Source: Escallonia rubra (taxonomy: Eukaryota > Streptophyta > Magnoliopsida > Escalloniales > Escalloniaceae). From it: 64,000 nucleotides of DNA. The position numbers were made by a program, and so were the translations under genes. This document shows, one piece after another, positions 12,114 to 23,857 of the stretch. Position 1 is the stretch's first letter. Every line of letters begins with the position of its first letter. The stretch lies in the NCBI GenBank assembly GCA_033065855.1, contig JAVXUO010002949.1, forward strand, positions 186,001-250,000, in the 5' to 3' direction. The notes beneath the pieces were generated by a model that was not told where the DNA came from, did no database searches, and worked only from the letters and a program-made list of their open reading frames with translations.

Positions 12114-13365
12114 TGAAACCAAAATGATAACCCTAGAAGGGGGGTGAATAGGGTTTTAAGACTACTTTAAAAATTAACAAACAACAAACCTCAATATCAA
12201 TAACACAAATGTAAAACGATAATGTAAAGAGAGAAGGGTTTAGAGATACTTGACAAGGAGATTTAAATGGTTCGGCTTGATATACCCTCAAGCCTACGTC
12301 CACCCCTTCAAGGAAGTCCCTTGAAAGGCCCTAGAATCCACTAGTATGATCTTCTTTACGGGTCAAGATTGAACCTCTTACAATCCCTTGATGCTATGCT
12401 CACATCAAGAACAAGCTTTGACAATCCCAAAGCTCCAAATCTTGACAACCCCAAGCTTTGATACAAGAACCTTTAGATGAAGAATTGTGTACAAGATTTC
12501 ACTCTCAATAAGTAGATGAGTACAAGTTTAAGCACTAGAACAAGAGAGATGAGTGAATGATGATTTTATGAAAGTGTATATCTCTCAAGTGTAAGCTCAC
12601 AATAAATGCTATCTTGAAATTGATGAGAAAATAATGAAAACCAAGAGAGATTGAACAATTGCTTTGATCTTTGAGAATATGAAAGATAAGAGAGCTTTGA
12701 ATGCAATTGATGAATCAAAACTAAGCCCAAAATGAGTATTTATAGAGTTGGAAATTAATATGACCGTTTGGAGTTAGGTAGGGCATTTATTGCGCCAAAC
12801 GGTAAATACAGTCGACTGTAATGCACCATTGCAGTCGACTGTAATCCCAAAGTAGCCGTTGGAAATTCAAATTTCCAACTTACAGTCGACTGTAATCCAA
12901 ATGCAGTCGACTGTAATAGGCTACTGGAAGTATTACGGTCGACTGCATTCTAATGCAGTCGACTGTAATACCTCACTGCCCAACTTGCAGTCGACTGCAA
13001 TCCAATGCAGTCGACTGCATTCCAGAAAATGCAGTTTCCTAGTTTTTAAAGAATGAAAAACTTTTATGCATGCAAGGGAAACCTATGGGCAAGTTCTAGG
13101 TATACAGTCATCGTAACGATCATCTCTCTACGTCTAGTTTACAAAGAAAGAAATAAATCATTGTAAAATTCAATCGACGAATTCTTCTTTGATGCGATCC
13201 GTTGAGAGTCTTTGACCGTGTTGCTCGTCTAATAGTCCGTTTGCATGAGTATGAGATTGTTCCTATTGCTTCATCAACTCAATGCATGTTAGACAACATA
13301 AACATCATTGTTGGTTATCATCAAAACCAAATATAATCCTAGGTTAAATAACCGTAGGGTTAACG
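12114..13365 (-). repeat. copia 5' LTR
   Basis: This copy aligns along its length with 5270-6556, including the GTCGAC array at 12806-13025. It lacks about 31 bp found near 5370 in the other LTR. Confidence 0.93.
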
Positions 13366-13508
13366 CTAAGAAAAATTCCAGTTTACCACGCAAGAAAAAC
13401 TCCTCATGACAATTCTCCAGTGACTGTCGACTCCCCTCTTGATAGAACAACAACCTCTGTTGAGTGTCATTAATTTGCGATTGCAGATTCCTGAATCTGG
13501 TTGAACTC
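13366..13508. repeat. right copy of 143-bp duplication flanking the copia element
   Basis: It is gap-free against 5127-5269 with three substitutions by eye. It starts exactly at the outer edge of the right LTR and continues into the LINE endonuclease region. See the left copy. Confidence 0.9.
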
Positions 13509-14371
13509 CAATCACATAAAACCCGTAACAAGAATTTGCCTTTATTCATAACCTAGAAAATGGGTGACCCAGTCGAAGGCAAGAGGCAGACGTCTCAAAT
13601 TATAGGAAAAAACCTGAGGTGATGAGAACCACATGGCCTTAAATCGATGAGGTAAGGGGAACTTGCAATGAAGAGGGCAAGTATCACAAAGAATCGGGGC
13701 ATGATTAGATCTCTGTATGCCCAGATTCCTAACGATTACCTGTGAGTAAAGGATAATCAACGAAGAAAAGGCCATAACTCGGTCCAACTTTTCATAAACA
13801 AAGCCCTTAGCAGGAGAACCCCGGACCCAGGTGAACAAGGGACTATCCCAACAAACATCAATTAGACCAAAAGACTCAAGAAACTCTCTAAGGGAATGAA
13901 CACCGGGGATGATAGCCGAATTACTACCCGACTTCTCAGAAGGTAACAACACCTGATTAAATCCCCGCATAAACAGAAAGGGCTTGGGAGCAGGGATAAA
14001 ATGGTAGTAATATAATCTCAAATAACTGCTCGACTCTGAACCTGAGGATGACCATAAACAAAGCCATAATAAACTAAATTGTTTCTCGAATCCTTACACG
14101 AGGTTAAAATAAAGTTTTTATGCACCAAACCCATCGACAGCCGAGAAGAGTCTAGCCAACCAAGCCATAAACACCCCCCCTCTCCAACTGAATCCACCCC
14201 AACAAATTAACAAAAGCCCATTTTCCAAAACAAAAAACCAACCTTAGAAAATGAATTTTTTGTTTCCACAAAGAAAACCACTTCACGATTATGCTTCCGA
14301 ATCAACCCCCTTGCTGTACGACATGTGGTAGCTTAACCCATGCCCCCACAATTTCAACAAGGTATTTTCAT
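13509..14371 (-). pseudogene. LINE ORF2 apurinic endonuclease domain, inactive
   Basis: N-terminal nicking endonuclease of the L1 ORF2 protein. Reading from 14371 on the minus strand, MKIPC then a stop where tryptophan is expected, then NCGGMG, matches the usual M(K/I)..WN.RGLG start. LIRKHNREVVFFVETKN near 14290 carries the conserved glutamate of the ETK motif, and VDSVGEGG follows. At 14021-13542 come RGFNQVLLPSEKSGS (normally GDFN), LFTWVRG, KLDRV and QRSNHAPIL (normally SDHxP). Both catalytic aspartates (GDFN and SDH) are therefore changed, and there are several stops. The next segment (WSSTRFRNLQSQINDTQ) continues across the copia insertion to 5014-5269. Confidence 0.85.
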
Positions 14372-15040
14372 GGGGAAACCCGTGGTTGGTAAGGCCCAAC
14401 CAGTGAAGGTGCCAAAAGAATATTGAAAGGATGCAACGGAGCCACCAAAACATCAAAAAACAACCAAGATCAGATGTATCACCCACTCTGAAACCTACGC
14501 ATACATAAGAAAACTTTTCCCAATCATAATTATCCAAACCCACACAAGCAAAACTTAGTAAGGCCAACTCTTTAAACCGATCACCCAAACTCATGCAACC
14601 CTGCCCTGGCTCCCCTCTTAAATCTTGACTCCGATTCACAAAGCTCAAGGCACAATCAAAAGAAAGACTCGAAGTGAAAGGCATGGCAACAGAAGGCATA
14701 AGCGAAGACATAATAGTGCGCACAACAATAGGCATAACTGAATCAATAAAACAACAAGGGGAAGACAAACTTGGGGGGAGGTCCTAGACCAACACCTCAT
14801 CTGAGCGTGGTTATTTGATACCCACAGATTCCTCTATGCCTTCTCTTTCCCTTTTCTGTGTGCCTGATGAAGATGGGGAGTAATCTGCAGACACATAAGC
14901 TGAAAGGGGTGCGAAGGCAGTTTGTCCGATATCATTACACAAGAACTCTCTTGATGATCACAAAACCTTTTAGAAATAGTCTCGCGTTCGCAATCCAACT
15001 CCTTACAGTTTCTCTTTTTGGATCCCAAAATGAACAAATG
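14289..15040 (-). pseudogene. LINE ORF1 C-terminal remnant
   Basis: The end of the LINE ORF1 protein (an RNA-binding chaperone in L1 elements) overlaps the start of ORF2. It includes a basic stretch KKRNCKELDCERE near 15015 and a glycine/serine-rich frame at 14768-14289 without a recognisable domain. A family A LTR interrupts it at 15041; the preceding part of ORF1, with a matching basic C-terminal stretch, resumes at 19252. Frames are broken. Confidence 0.6.
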
Positions 15041-15466
15041 TGTAATACCTAGAACCTTGATATTGCCTAGCCGCTTAGCTTATTTTAAGTGACGACTTTT
15101 ATACGCAAGATTTGGCGTTGATTTTCATGAGTGAAATTTTATCGGTAACCTTTAGCGACAAATTTTTGGAAATCATAAGTTATAATTTAAAGATGGAAAT
15201 TATAAGTGATATTGATTGAGGTACTTAGTGACAATTAGCGTAAAAGATATTTTTAAAAATCTTTAGCGATGATTAGTGAAGCGGGGTAGCGTAACAACCT
15301 GTTAAAATTTTTCCTAGCACATAAAATTATTGTAAATAATTACTTTGGGCCTTTTCGTAATATTAGGAATTTTGGGTGAATTTTTTTAAAATAATAATAA
15401 TAACAACAATAATATAATAAAATACCTAAAAGCTTAAGGGGTCTTTTAGTGATTTTTCTGTTAGGG

Positions 15467-15469
<3 letters not shown>

Positions 15470-15551
<82 letters not shown>
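15470..15551. repeat. (TA)n(TG)n compound microsatellite
   Basis: About 15 TA units are followed by about 25 TG units inside the family A LTR. The alternating purine-pyrimidine run makes spurious long Cys/Val and His/Thr frames. Confidence 0.95.
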
Positions 15552-15553
<2 letters not shown>

Positions 15554-15772
15554 ACGTATATTCTGGAGCAGCCAACGCCCCGAAGGGCTCTTCTTTTGTG
15601 ACTCACGGTAGAGAGAGGCAGAGAGAAAGTGTGAAGAAATATTTTCCGGCGATCGGGTTGATTTATCCTGTAAGTCTCCTGGTTTTTCTACTCTATTTTA
15701 TCTAGTGTTTAAGTAGATGTAAGGGGGTGATCGTGGGGGATGTGCTTGCTGTGCAAAAGTGTGGGTTTTGGT

Positions 15773-16211
15773 CAGGGGCGGAGCCAGAAATTTTGTGTAG
15801 GGTGAGCACCAAGATTTTAAATGTATCTTGACGTGTTCGATTGAAAACCAATAAAGATGAAACTTACAATTTTATTGTGAGAAATAAAATTCGCATTCTA
15901 TTTTTTGTATTTGTACTCTATTTTAAACATTAAAATCAATAAAGCATCCCTCAAAGGAATAGAAGTATTACTACATATCTATAGTAATAAAAGGGAAAAT
16001 AAATTAAAGTACTAGGATTTCTTGATTGTTATGTGATATGAATAATTTTGTGTATATTGAAAAAGAACCATGACTTCAAAAAAGTCATGGTTCTTTTTCA
16101 ATATACACAAACTACTTCATGCCAAAGGATGGAGGTGGGCAAAACCTACTACATGCTAAGGGGTGGAGGTGGGCACGTGCCCACTGTGCCACCCCCTTCC
16201 CTCCGCCACTG
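15773..16211. mobile_element. hAT-type MITE (439 bp)
   Basis: The ends are CAGGGGCGGAGCC on the left and, in reverse complement, CAGTGGCGGAGGG on the right. An exact 8-bp TSD, GTTTTGGT, lies at 15765-15772 and 16212-16219. No coding capacity. The termini match those of the larger hAT transposon at 23624-31515 (CAGTGGCGGAACC), so it is probably mobilised by that family. It contains a perfect internal hairpin at 16047-16111 and an imperfect ~35-bp direct repeat just after it (GGAGGTGGGCA, about 16111-16175). Confidence 0.93.
16047..16111. repeat. perfect 30-bp inverted repeat (hairpin) in MITE
   Basis: The arms at 16047-16076 and 16082-16111 are exact reverse complements, with a 5-base loop CAAAA. 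The arm begins TTTGTGTATATTGAAAAAG. A transcript through it would fold into a fully paired stem. Confidence 0.95.
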
Positions 16212-16529
16212 GTTTTGGTGTCATACCATGACGTTTTCTGGTGGGTATGCAGTTATGCTTGAGTGGCCGTGAGATGAAGTTTTCGCCAAAGGAGATGGCT
16301 GCCGTGAGTGAGACAAGGGAGTTCAAGCAAGTCACAACCATGGTGGCTGTGACTGTGGACCTGTATATGTGCGTTTGAGGGACAATCAAGGAGAAACAGT
16401 AAGGCAGTATGTGGGTTTAGAACGAGGAATAACGTGAGGGGCTGTGGGGTTGTGACAGAACCAGCCGTTAGGGGCTGTAGGTTAGAGAGAGAGAGAGAGA
16501 GATAGAGCAGTCGTGAGAAAAAAATGGGT

Positions 16530-17310
16530 TTGTTCATGAATGTGTGGTTGCGTCTGAGTTGTGAGTGTGAGGGTGGTTATTTGTGTGTGAAAGGGGCTGT
16601 CATTGGAAGAAAATGGTGTGAGTACGGGTCTTTGCAAAGTAAGGAGTGTTTGTGCGTGAAAGTGTGTGTTTTATGTGAGTGAAGGGCTGCAACGGCAGCC
16701 ATGGAAGTGGGTGAGTACAGTATGTGAGAGTGAGTGTTTGTCTGTGTTTATGGGTATGTAATGAGGGAGGAAGAAGGGCTGCAAGGTAGCAGTATAGTGT
16801 GTGTGGGTAAGGGACAAGAGGGAGGAAGAGAGAGCATTGATGAGTGTATTGTGCCTAAATTTGTGTGTGGATTTGGAGTGATTTTTGTAGGTGTATGAAA
16901 GAGAAAGATGGGGGTTGCATGGCTGTGTGTTTGTAGGTGTAATGAGGGTGCAAAATGGTGGCCTTGTCGTGGCTGTTGTGTGTGTGTGTGTATGTGTTGG
17001 ACAACAAGAAGAGGAGCTACTACTGTGATGGGTGAAGTGGTGGGGAGTTTTTGTGTGTGTATGTGTGTGCTTGTATCTATGTTTTGTGTATAAGGGGCGT
17101 GTGTGTAATGTGTGTGTATGTGTGCGCGCGCGCGCATTGGTGTGTGAATGTATGTGTTGTGTACATTAGTGTGTGAGGGTGTGTGAGTAAGTGATGTATG
17201 CTTGAGTGTGTGTTTGTGTGAGTTTTAGGGTGTGTTTTTATGTATATGTGTAGGTGTGGCAGCTGTGCAATGTGTGAAGACGTGGGTGTGTTTATGGAGC
17301 GTTACAGAGA
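16530..17310. repeat. TG-rich low-complexity region of family A LTR
   Basis: Dense TGTG-type repeats, including a (GC)n core near 17121-17136 (GTGTGCGCGCGCGCGC), occupy the same relative place as CA-rich blocks in the reverse copies at 22480-23290, 48720-49310 and 53690-54300. The sequence is prone to left-handed Z-DNA. Open frames in it are artefacts of the repeat. Confidence 0.8.
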
Positions 17311-19251
17311 AAGGAGAAGAAGAGGGTGAAATTGGTTTGCTGGGCATAGGCAGAATGGGTGGTACCCTGTGCTTGCCCAGGGGTACCACGGGCTAGCGTT
17401 ATGTTGGCGCGTGCAGGGGATAGTGTACGGTGATTGTTAGTATGTGAAATTTTACAGTATAATACCTTAGACTAAATTAGAATTTCTGGTATAATTTTAC
17501 AATTTTCTGAAATCGTATCTATTTATAATATTTTATGGAAGTTCAAATTTGTAAGAAAATTTAGAGTCTTTAAAACTCATGAAAAAGCTCTAGAAAAATT
17601 AGAATAATGTTTTTATAGTATAAATAAGTCTCAGTTTAAGTTTGATGATTTTTAGAATTGATTTGGTATCGTTACCGTATCGCATTGAATTTAGAAAAAA
17701 TAAATAATTTAAAAATAGTTTTAATGCCTTTTAAATTCTAATTGAAATTTCTATAACATTTATACATATTCTAAAGATTTTAAAAAATTATGGGACTTTA
17801 TTTTCAGCTAGAAGCAATTATCGATATTTATGGATTTTTATTGCATTTAAAGAAGTTATTTTAATTAAAAAATAATTAAAAATTCAGAAAATTTATATTT
17901 TGATTTTCTTATAATGTTTTAAGCTATAAAACTATTTTTATTATAATTTATTATGAATTTGGGATATCATTATGCATTAAGGAATGTACGGGGTTTCCGG
18001 TTAGGTTGGCTGTGTGTGGGACAGCCGCTTTGAGTTGCGTGTTTTTGGGGTTAGTTAGCATCATTTGGGTAGATGATATTAGGTTATAGTATATTAGCAT
18101 AGAATGTGTTCTAACAAATAATTTTTCCAATTTAGGTTAATTCAAGGATTGTTGATCGAGGTCGTCTAGCATCGCTTAGCTTGGATCGAGGTAATGAATT
18201 CCATTCGAACCCTACCTCATCGCTCTGGTTTCAAATGTTTTATTTATAACGTCTTTAGAAATTCTATTGAACTCTGATTTTATAATTTTCATTAAAGTGT
18301 AAGGGATTTTATCCGGAACCGTTTTTCATCAGATTAATCTCATATGTTTAATTCTAAATTGTTATCGAATTGCATTGAACTCCGATCTTTTGTTTATTTG
18401 TTATGAAAATATTTTTGAATTGCCATAAAGCCCTATCTTGAGCCTTAAAGCGATCGATTTAAATTCTGTTAATACTCATTTGTTTTAATAATTCGATCAT
18501 CGTAAAACCTTTTGAATTGTATTTATTTCTTCTCAATATTGACATGAGTTAGTAAATCTGGGGAGTTAAGAATGGTGTGTATTGTTGGAGTTATAAGGAT
18601 GGTCTGTAGGTTGGGTTAAACTAGTACCTAAATGGACTAGTTAGTATACATATGCATATGTAAAGTGTATCGAGCACTGCCGGGATGACTTTGCTATAGT
18701 GTACTGCTCATGTTCAACGTTACTTGCATTTGTTTTATTGTACCTGAAATGCTTTCAAATGACTATTGATTGAGGGGCTGAGTTGATACTCGTCCCTATA
18801 TTTATATCGAAATGCTGTGATTTTATTTGAAAACCATTTTAAAAATTCTCATTTGACTCTAATTATGGAAAAATTGTTCGAATCATTTTGTTTTTAATCA
18901 TCAATCGACCTTACTGGAATCTCAAAACCTCACTCTTGTTTGACTTCCTTTCTGCAGGTGATAACCAACAATATGTTGCCTGAGTATGGATTAGAGCTGA
19001 GCGAGAGAAATTAAGTTAAGTTAGAATTGATCATTAGAAACCCTGCGTGGGTTAACATTATTATTTAAAAAAATTTGGACTTAGTTTTGATGTTCCAATT
19101 ATGACAGCCTATTAGGAGTATGATTTAATTGATGGTTTAGTTGCTATGACAGTTTGTGGTATTATTTTGATGAGTTTGAGGATTCTATTGTCTTAGTATA
19201 AGTGATCGAGCGAGTGTTAACGTTTCGGAAATTTCGGGATGTTACAGAATG

Positions 19252-20312
19252 ATCAAACCTAGCCTTTTTAGTCTTGGAACCCGTTGCAACCAAAGAAGGT
19301 GAATCGCTCAATTTTCGTTTAGTTGAAGATGATGAAGAAGAAGAACAAGATGAACCAAGCTCCGAAAAATTGGCAAGATTAACTGGCAATCCATCCATAT
19401 TAAAAATGAGGTTCTCATCCGAGTCTACACTAGAACCTTGATCAGTTCCATACATTAAATCAGGTCCCTCATCCAAATCTACTAACTGTAGATGTGTAGT
19501 CCGTTTCCAATTAGTGTTTGCAAAAGCACGGAGCACGACAGAGAAAAACAACTCCTAACAATAGCCCATCATGACTATGCGCTCCTGAGATGCGTACTGT
19601 AAGCATGTGATTTCCAGAAGATCTAGCACCACTCGCAAAGGCAACCGATAGGAATCAATGCAATGGCCAATGCCATCATACCGACAACAGACATGGAAGA
19701 TCTTCTCATATCTAGCTTGAATCCAATGAGAACCACCCTGCTTCAACCGAACGAATATGCCGAGAATTAGGAGATCATCCACTCTTATTCGAACTAGAAC
19801 CCGAAAGTAGTCTCTGCAATGTTGCCTTACTGTGGACCAATCAACCGCTAACAATCGACCAAAAACATCCCAAGGATCCCTGTCATATCATAGTAAAATA
19901 ACTCTAAGGGAACCAGATACAATTGAACCCAAAGATCAACATTATTGAACTCAATTTGTTCCAAAGCCATTAACGATTGCCACCTTTGCAAGAGCAATAA
20001 AGTACCCATAACATTCTACGGACTCTCGTTAAGCACAGCCTCCAAATCAAAGCGATTAACAAAATGGAAAGCATAAAACTTGCGAAGAGGTTCTACAATC
20101 ACATTTCGTCGTAAATTCCAATCATTGTCAACCACTCATTGTATTTATTGGCCAGAGACGGGACGAGAATCAAACACATAACCGATAAGAGTATTCTCCC
20201 ACAGCTATTGTCTAGGAGAAACCACGGTCTGATAAAAAACCATGGGACACCCATAACGAGCGAAAGTGTACGGAGACTCCAAAAAATTCAATCCCATACT
20301 CGCAAATGCCAT
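19252..20312 (-). pseudogene. LINE ORF1 remnant (DUF4283 and zinc knuckle)
   Basis: A possible start is MAFASMGLNFLES at 20312. Downstream, a DUF4283-like stretch reads FHFVNRFDLEAVLNESPW and LWVQLYLVPLE (about 20075-19900). A zf-CCHC-type segment, WIQARYEKIFHVCCRYDGIGHC, lies near 19720; its first cysteine pattern is altered (normally F.YxCG). A serine run and basic stretch (SSSSSTKRKLSDS, TKKARF, about 19340-19250) form the C-terminal part. Together these define plant L1 ORF1, an RNA-binding protein. Several stops interrupt it. It continues at 15040 beyond the inserted LTR. Confidence 0.7.
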
Positions 20313-20661
20313 ACTACAATAAGACCTAGAAAGCACTCAAATAACACGAGGAGTTCACAACAATCTCACCAAGAGATCAATTAGAGCTAAACCTTACTGC
20401 CATAACCCCTAAAACCCAAACAACACACAAACCTAACCAGCCAATCAACCAATAGATCAAGAGATTAATTATAGTGGTGCTGGCTAAGGATTTGTTCAGC
20501 TTTAAGCAAATTCAAATCATTCAACAATTCAATTATAGCAGTGCAACTAGGGATTTGTTCAGCTTTAAGAAATTTTAAATCATTCCACAGTCAAAGCTAG
20601 CTGACGCCATAGATTCTCACACAACCAAAGAACACAATCAACCAAGCTAAAACCAAGAAAC
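20313..20661 (-). other. LINE 5' UTR segment with a 64-bp tandem repeat
   Basis: Upstream of ORF1. Two 64-bp units (20467-20530 and 20531-20594) both start AATTATAG and share GGATTTGTTCAGCTTTAAG. Tandem repeats in LINE 5' UTRs can modulate promoter strength, but that is only a possibility here. The segment ends where the reverse family A LTR begins. Confidence 0.5.
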
Positions 20662-22479
20662 TGTAACATCCCAGAAATCTGGAACGTTAAACACTCGCTC
20701 GATCATTCACCCTAAGACAATAATATCCTCAAACCCAAACAAATGAACGACTATTATCAGAGCAGCTAAACCAAAGTTCATAATCTCAGGAGACTGTCAT
20801 CGATGAAATGTAAAATTTAAGTTTAAAAATTTTAGATAACAATGTTCACCCACGCATGGGTTCTAACCATCAATACTAAACTTAAATTCAAATTTCCACT
20901 GCTCTAATCCTTATTCAGCAACTTAATACTGCTTATCACATGCAGAAATGAAGTCAAAGGAGAGTGAGCTTTCGAGAGCCCAGTAAGGTCGATCGAATAT
21001 TTAAACAACAAAAACGATTCAGACGATTTCACATTTAAACCAAATAACAACTTTTAAAATGGAGAAACGGAGAGATTCAAATGATTTTCTATATACAATC
21101 AAATGATAATTTTAAAAGGGTTTTCAAAGAAAACCACAACATTTTAATATAAACATAAGGATGAGTATCAACTCAATCCCTTAAGTCAATAATCATTTCA
21201 AAACACTTCAGGTGCAATAAAATAGAAAACATGAAATATTGAACATGAGTAGTACGCTGTAGCAAAGCCACCACGGCAATGCTCGATACGCTTTACATAT
21301 TCATATGTACACTGACTAGTTCATCTAGGTACTAGTTTAACTCAACCAACAGACCATCGTTATAACTCCCAGGTTTACTAACTCATGTCAATATTCCAGG
21401 AATATAAACACAATTCAAAATGTTTTACAATGATTGAATTAAATAAACAGATGAGAATAAATGAATTCCAAACGATCGCTATCAGGCTCAAATTAGGGTT
21501 TCATGGACAGTTTCAAAACAATTTTTATATCAAACATAAAATCAAATCAATGTAGTTCATAACGATGTCGTAATAAAACATTTGAAATTAGAACGATGAA
21601 GTAGGATTCGGATGGAATTCCTTACCTCGATCCAAGCTAAGCGATGTTACCAAACCTCGATCAATATTCTCTGAATAAACCTAAATTGACAATTTATTTG
21701 TTAGAACACAATCTATGTCTAATATACTATAAACCTAATATCAGCTACTCACCACGTACTCACTTTTAACTTCGAAATCGCTCAACTGAAAGTGCGCCTC
21801 ACACGCGGCCAACCTACCCGAAAATTCCGTACACTCCTTAATACACAACAATACCCCAAATTCATTATAATTTACAGTAAAATACGTTTTTAGCTTAAAA
21901 CATTATAAAAAGTCAAAATATGAATTTTCTGAATTTTTGAATATTTTTGAATAATATTTTAAATGCAATAAAAACCTATAAATAGCCATATTTTCTTCTA
22001 GGTAAAAATAAAGTCCCATAATTTTTGTAACAGATTTAAAATATGTATAAAAATTATAGAAATTTAAATCAGAAATTAAAAGGCATTAAAACTATTTTTT
22101 TATTATTCATTTTGCTAAAACCAATGCGATACGGAAACTATAGCAAATAAACTCTAAAAATTACCAAAATTGATCTGGGACTTCTTTATACTATAAAAAC
22201 ATTATTCTAATTTTTACAAAACTTTTTCATGAGTGTAAAGGCTTAAAAGAATTTATAAGTCTGAATGCACCGAAAAATATTTAAAATACACATGATTTCA
22301 GAAAATTATAAGATTTTCCCACGAATTCTAATATGGTCAAACGTATTATACTGTAAAAATTTACGTGCTAAAAATCACCATATACAATCGAATGCTCACG
22401 CCGTACTTAACGTTAACCCGATCCGCGCTTCCTTTCTTTTTGTTTTTTTCTCGGCACTCTTTTACTTATTGCACTCACT

Positions 22480-23290
22480 GACCCATTATCTCTTCTCTTC
22501 TTCTCTCATACACTCACATGAACCCACATATACTCACACTCACATATACACCCATTAGAACCCATGCAAACACACCATGATCACACACTAACACACACAC
22601 CTAGTTGTCTCTTGGCAGCCTTGCCACTCACATCTACACACACAAATGCACCACTCCCTCATACACCAACACAGCACACCCGTATACACCACACTTAATG
22701 CATAATACTCACACACAGGAAGCTTCACTCACACACACAGTTGGACAACACACATACACACCCAGTTACACTCATTCACGCACTCTCAAAACACACACAC
22801 AAACTCACACAACGCACACAGGCACACAGCTGTTTTCTAGGCAGCTTCACCACACGCCAAACAAACACACACATGAACCCACAAACACACACAACATGTC
22901 TCTCTCTCTCTCTCTCTCTCCATACGTGGCTGTTTTATCTCTCTAAACCGCAGCCCGTAGCCCACTCTTTCTCTTGGCAACACACTCACAGCGGCATAGA
23001 AGCCCACCTAGCGTAGCAAACAGTACGCGTGCACGCACCCAGCTCATATGCACAGCCCCAAATCTCACTGAAACCTCCAATATATATACACATAATCACA
23101 CATATAACCCACGTAACACATGCAACACTCGCCACAACACACATAAATATTGCCTTGCCCCATCCCTTACTCACACTCACACCATCACACACTAGACACT
23201 CATACACTGTAACTCTGGCAGCTCACCCTCTCTCTCACACGGCAGCCACCTTTTCCACTCTCATAACACCTACAAACACACCATAATCTC
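22480..23290. repeat. CA-rich low-complexity region of family A LTR
   Basis: ACACAC-rich sequence with a (TC)n run near 22897-22921; the counterpart of the TG-rich region at 16530-17310. It generates several Thr/His-rich open frames that are not genes. Confidence 0.8.
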
Positions 23291-23857
23291 TTCCTCTTTC
23301 ACCCGCAGCCCACCAAGATCGCTGCCATCAAAGACCTTGCATGATCATAAGATTATCTCTCTTTCGGCAGCCGTAACAATCCACCAAAAACCCCTCGGCA
23401 GGCACGGTTACTTTGCAACGTTATACCTTTTTCTCTCAAACCCACATGGTACAAGGACACAACCCCCATGGCTGTGACCTTGTTTGAACGTTCTTGCTAC
23501 ATTTACACCATCACGGCAGCCAACATGGCTGCTCTCCACTCACGCCTCACACAGCCACATGGCTTCCCCCTCATGCACACTCACACTCTTGAATGGCAGA
23601 TACCAATCACGCACACCACGAACCAGTGGCGGAACCAGGATTTCATTCTAGGGGGAGCTAAAAATATATCGAAGGAGATCAATATTTTTATAAGTAAAAT
23701 AGTACACAAAAACAAAGTGTACTTTTCGATAATACACAAAACATACTAAAAAACATCTAAAAGGTCTTATTAAGTTTCATGAGAGCCACTAAAGACTCTT
23801 TACAACACAAAAGAAGAAAATACAAAATACACATTTCAGTGTTTACAAACGAAAGCA

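Larger units (their letters stand above)
5270..13365 (-). mobile_element. Ty1-copia LTR retrotransposon, full-length but broken
   Basis: An 8.1-kb element on the minus strand with two LTRs (5270-6556 and 12114-13365), a primer-binding site matching initiator tRNA-Met next to the right LTR, a polypurine tract next to the left LTR, and gag then pol in copia order (integrase before reverse transcriptase). Gag has a UBN2-type domain plus zinc knuckle and a long coiled middle region, suggesting a SIRE/Tork-like lineage, though the lineage is not certain. No envelope-like frame is seen between RNase H and the 3' LTR. The coding region carries about five interruptions. The LTRs differ by roughly 4% over the 370 bp compared by eye plus a ~30-bp gap, suggesting an age of a million years or more. 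Confidence 0.93.
15041..19246 (+). mobile_element. solo LTR, family A (probable Ty3-gypsy)
   Basis: A 4.2-kb block starts TGTAATACCTAG and ends CGGGATGTTACA. It is flanked by AAATG (15036-15040) and GAATG (19247-19251), a 5-bp duplication with one mismatch, and lies inside LINE ORF1. It contains no coding domains. TG..CA ends, a 5-bp TSD and three further copies in the window support a solo LTR. The TGTAAC..GTTACA termini resemble those of Tekay-type gypsy LTRs, which is an inference. It carries TA/TG repeats, a hAT MITE and a long TG-rich region. Confidence 0.75.

Noticed and set aside
15340-15705. Overlapping His/Thr and Cys/Val-rich open frames
   Set aside because: Direct translation of the (TA)n(TG)n microsatellite; the same applies to frames in 22605-23286, 49021-49359, 50800-50994 and 53626-54302.
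19162-19551. Serine-rich nuclear protein gene
   Set aside because: The frame runs across the end of the family A LTR into LINE ORF1; the Ser/Lys/Arg-rich part is the usual basic C-terminal region of plant LINE ORF1.
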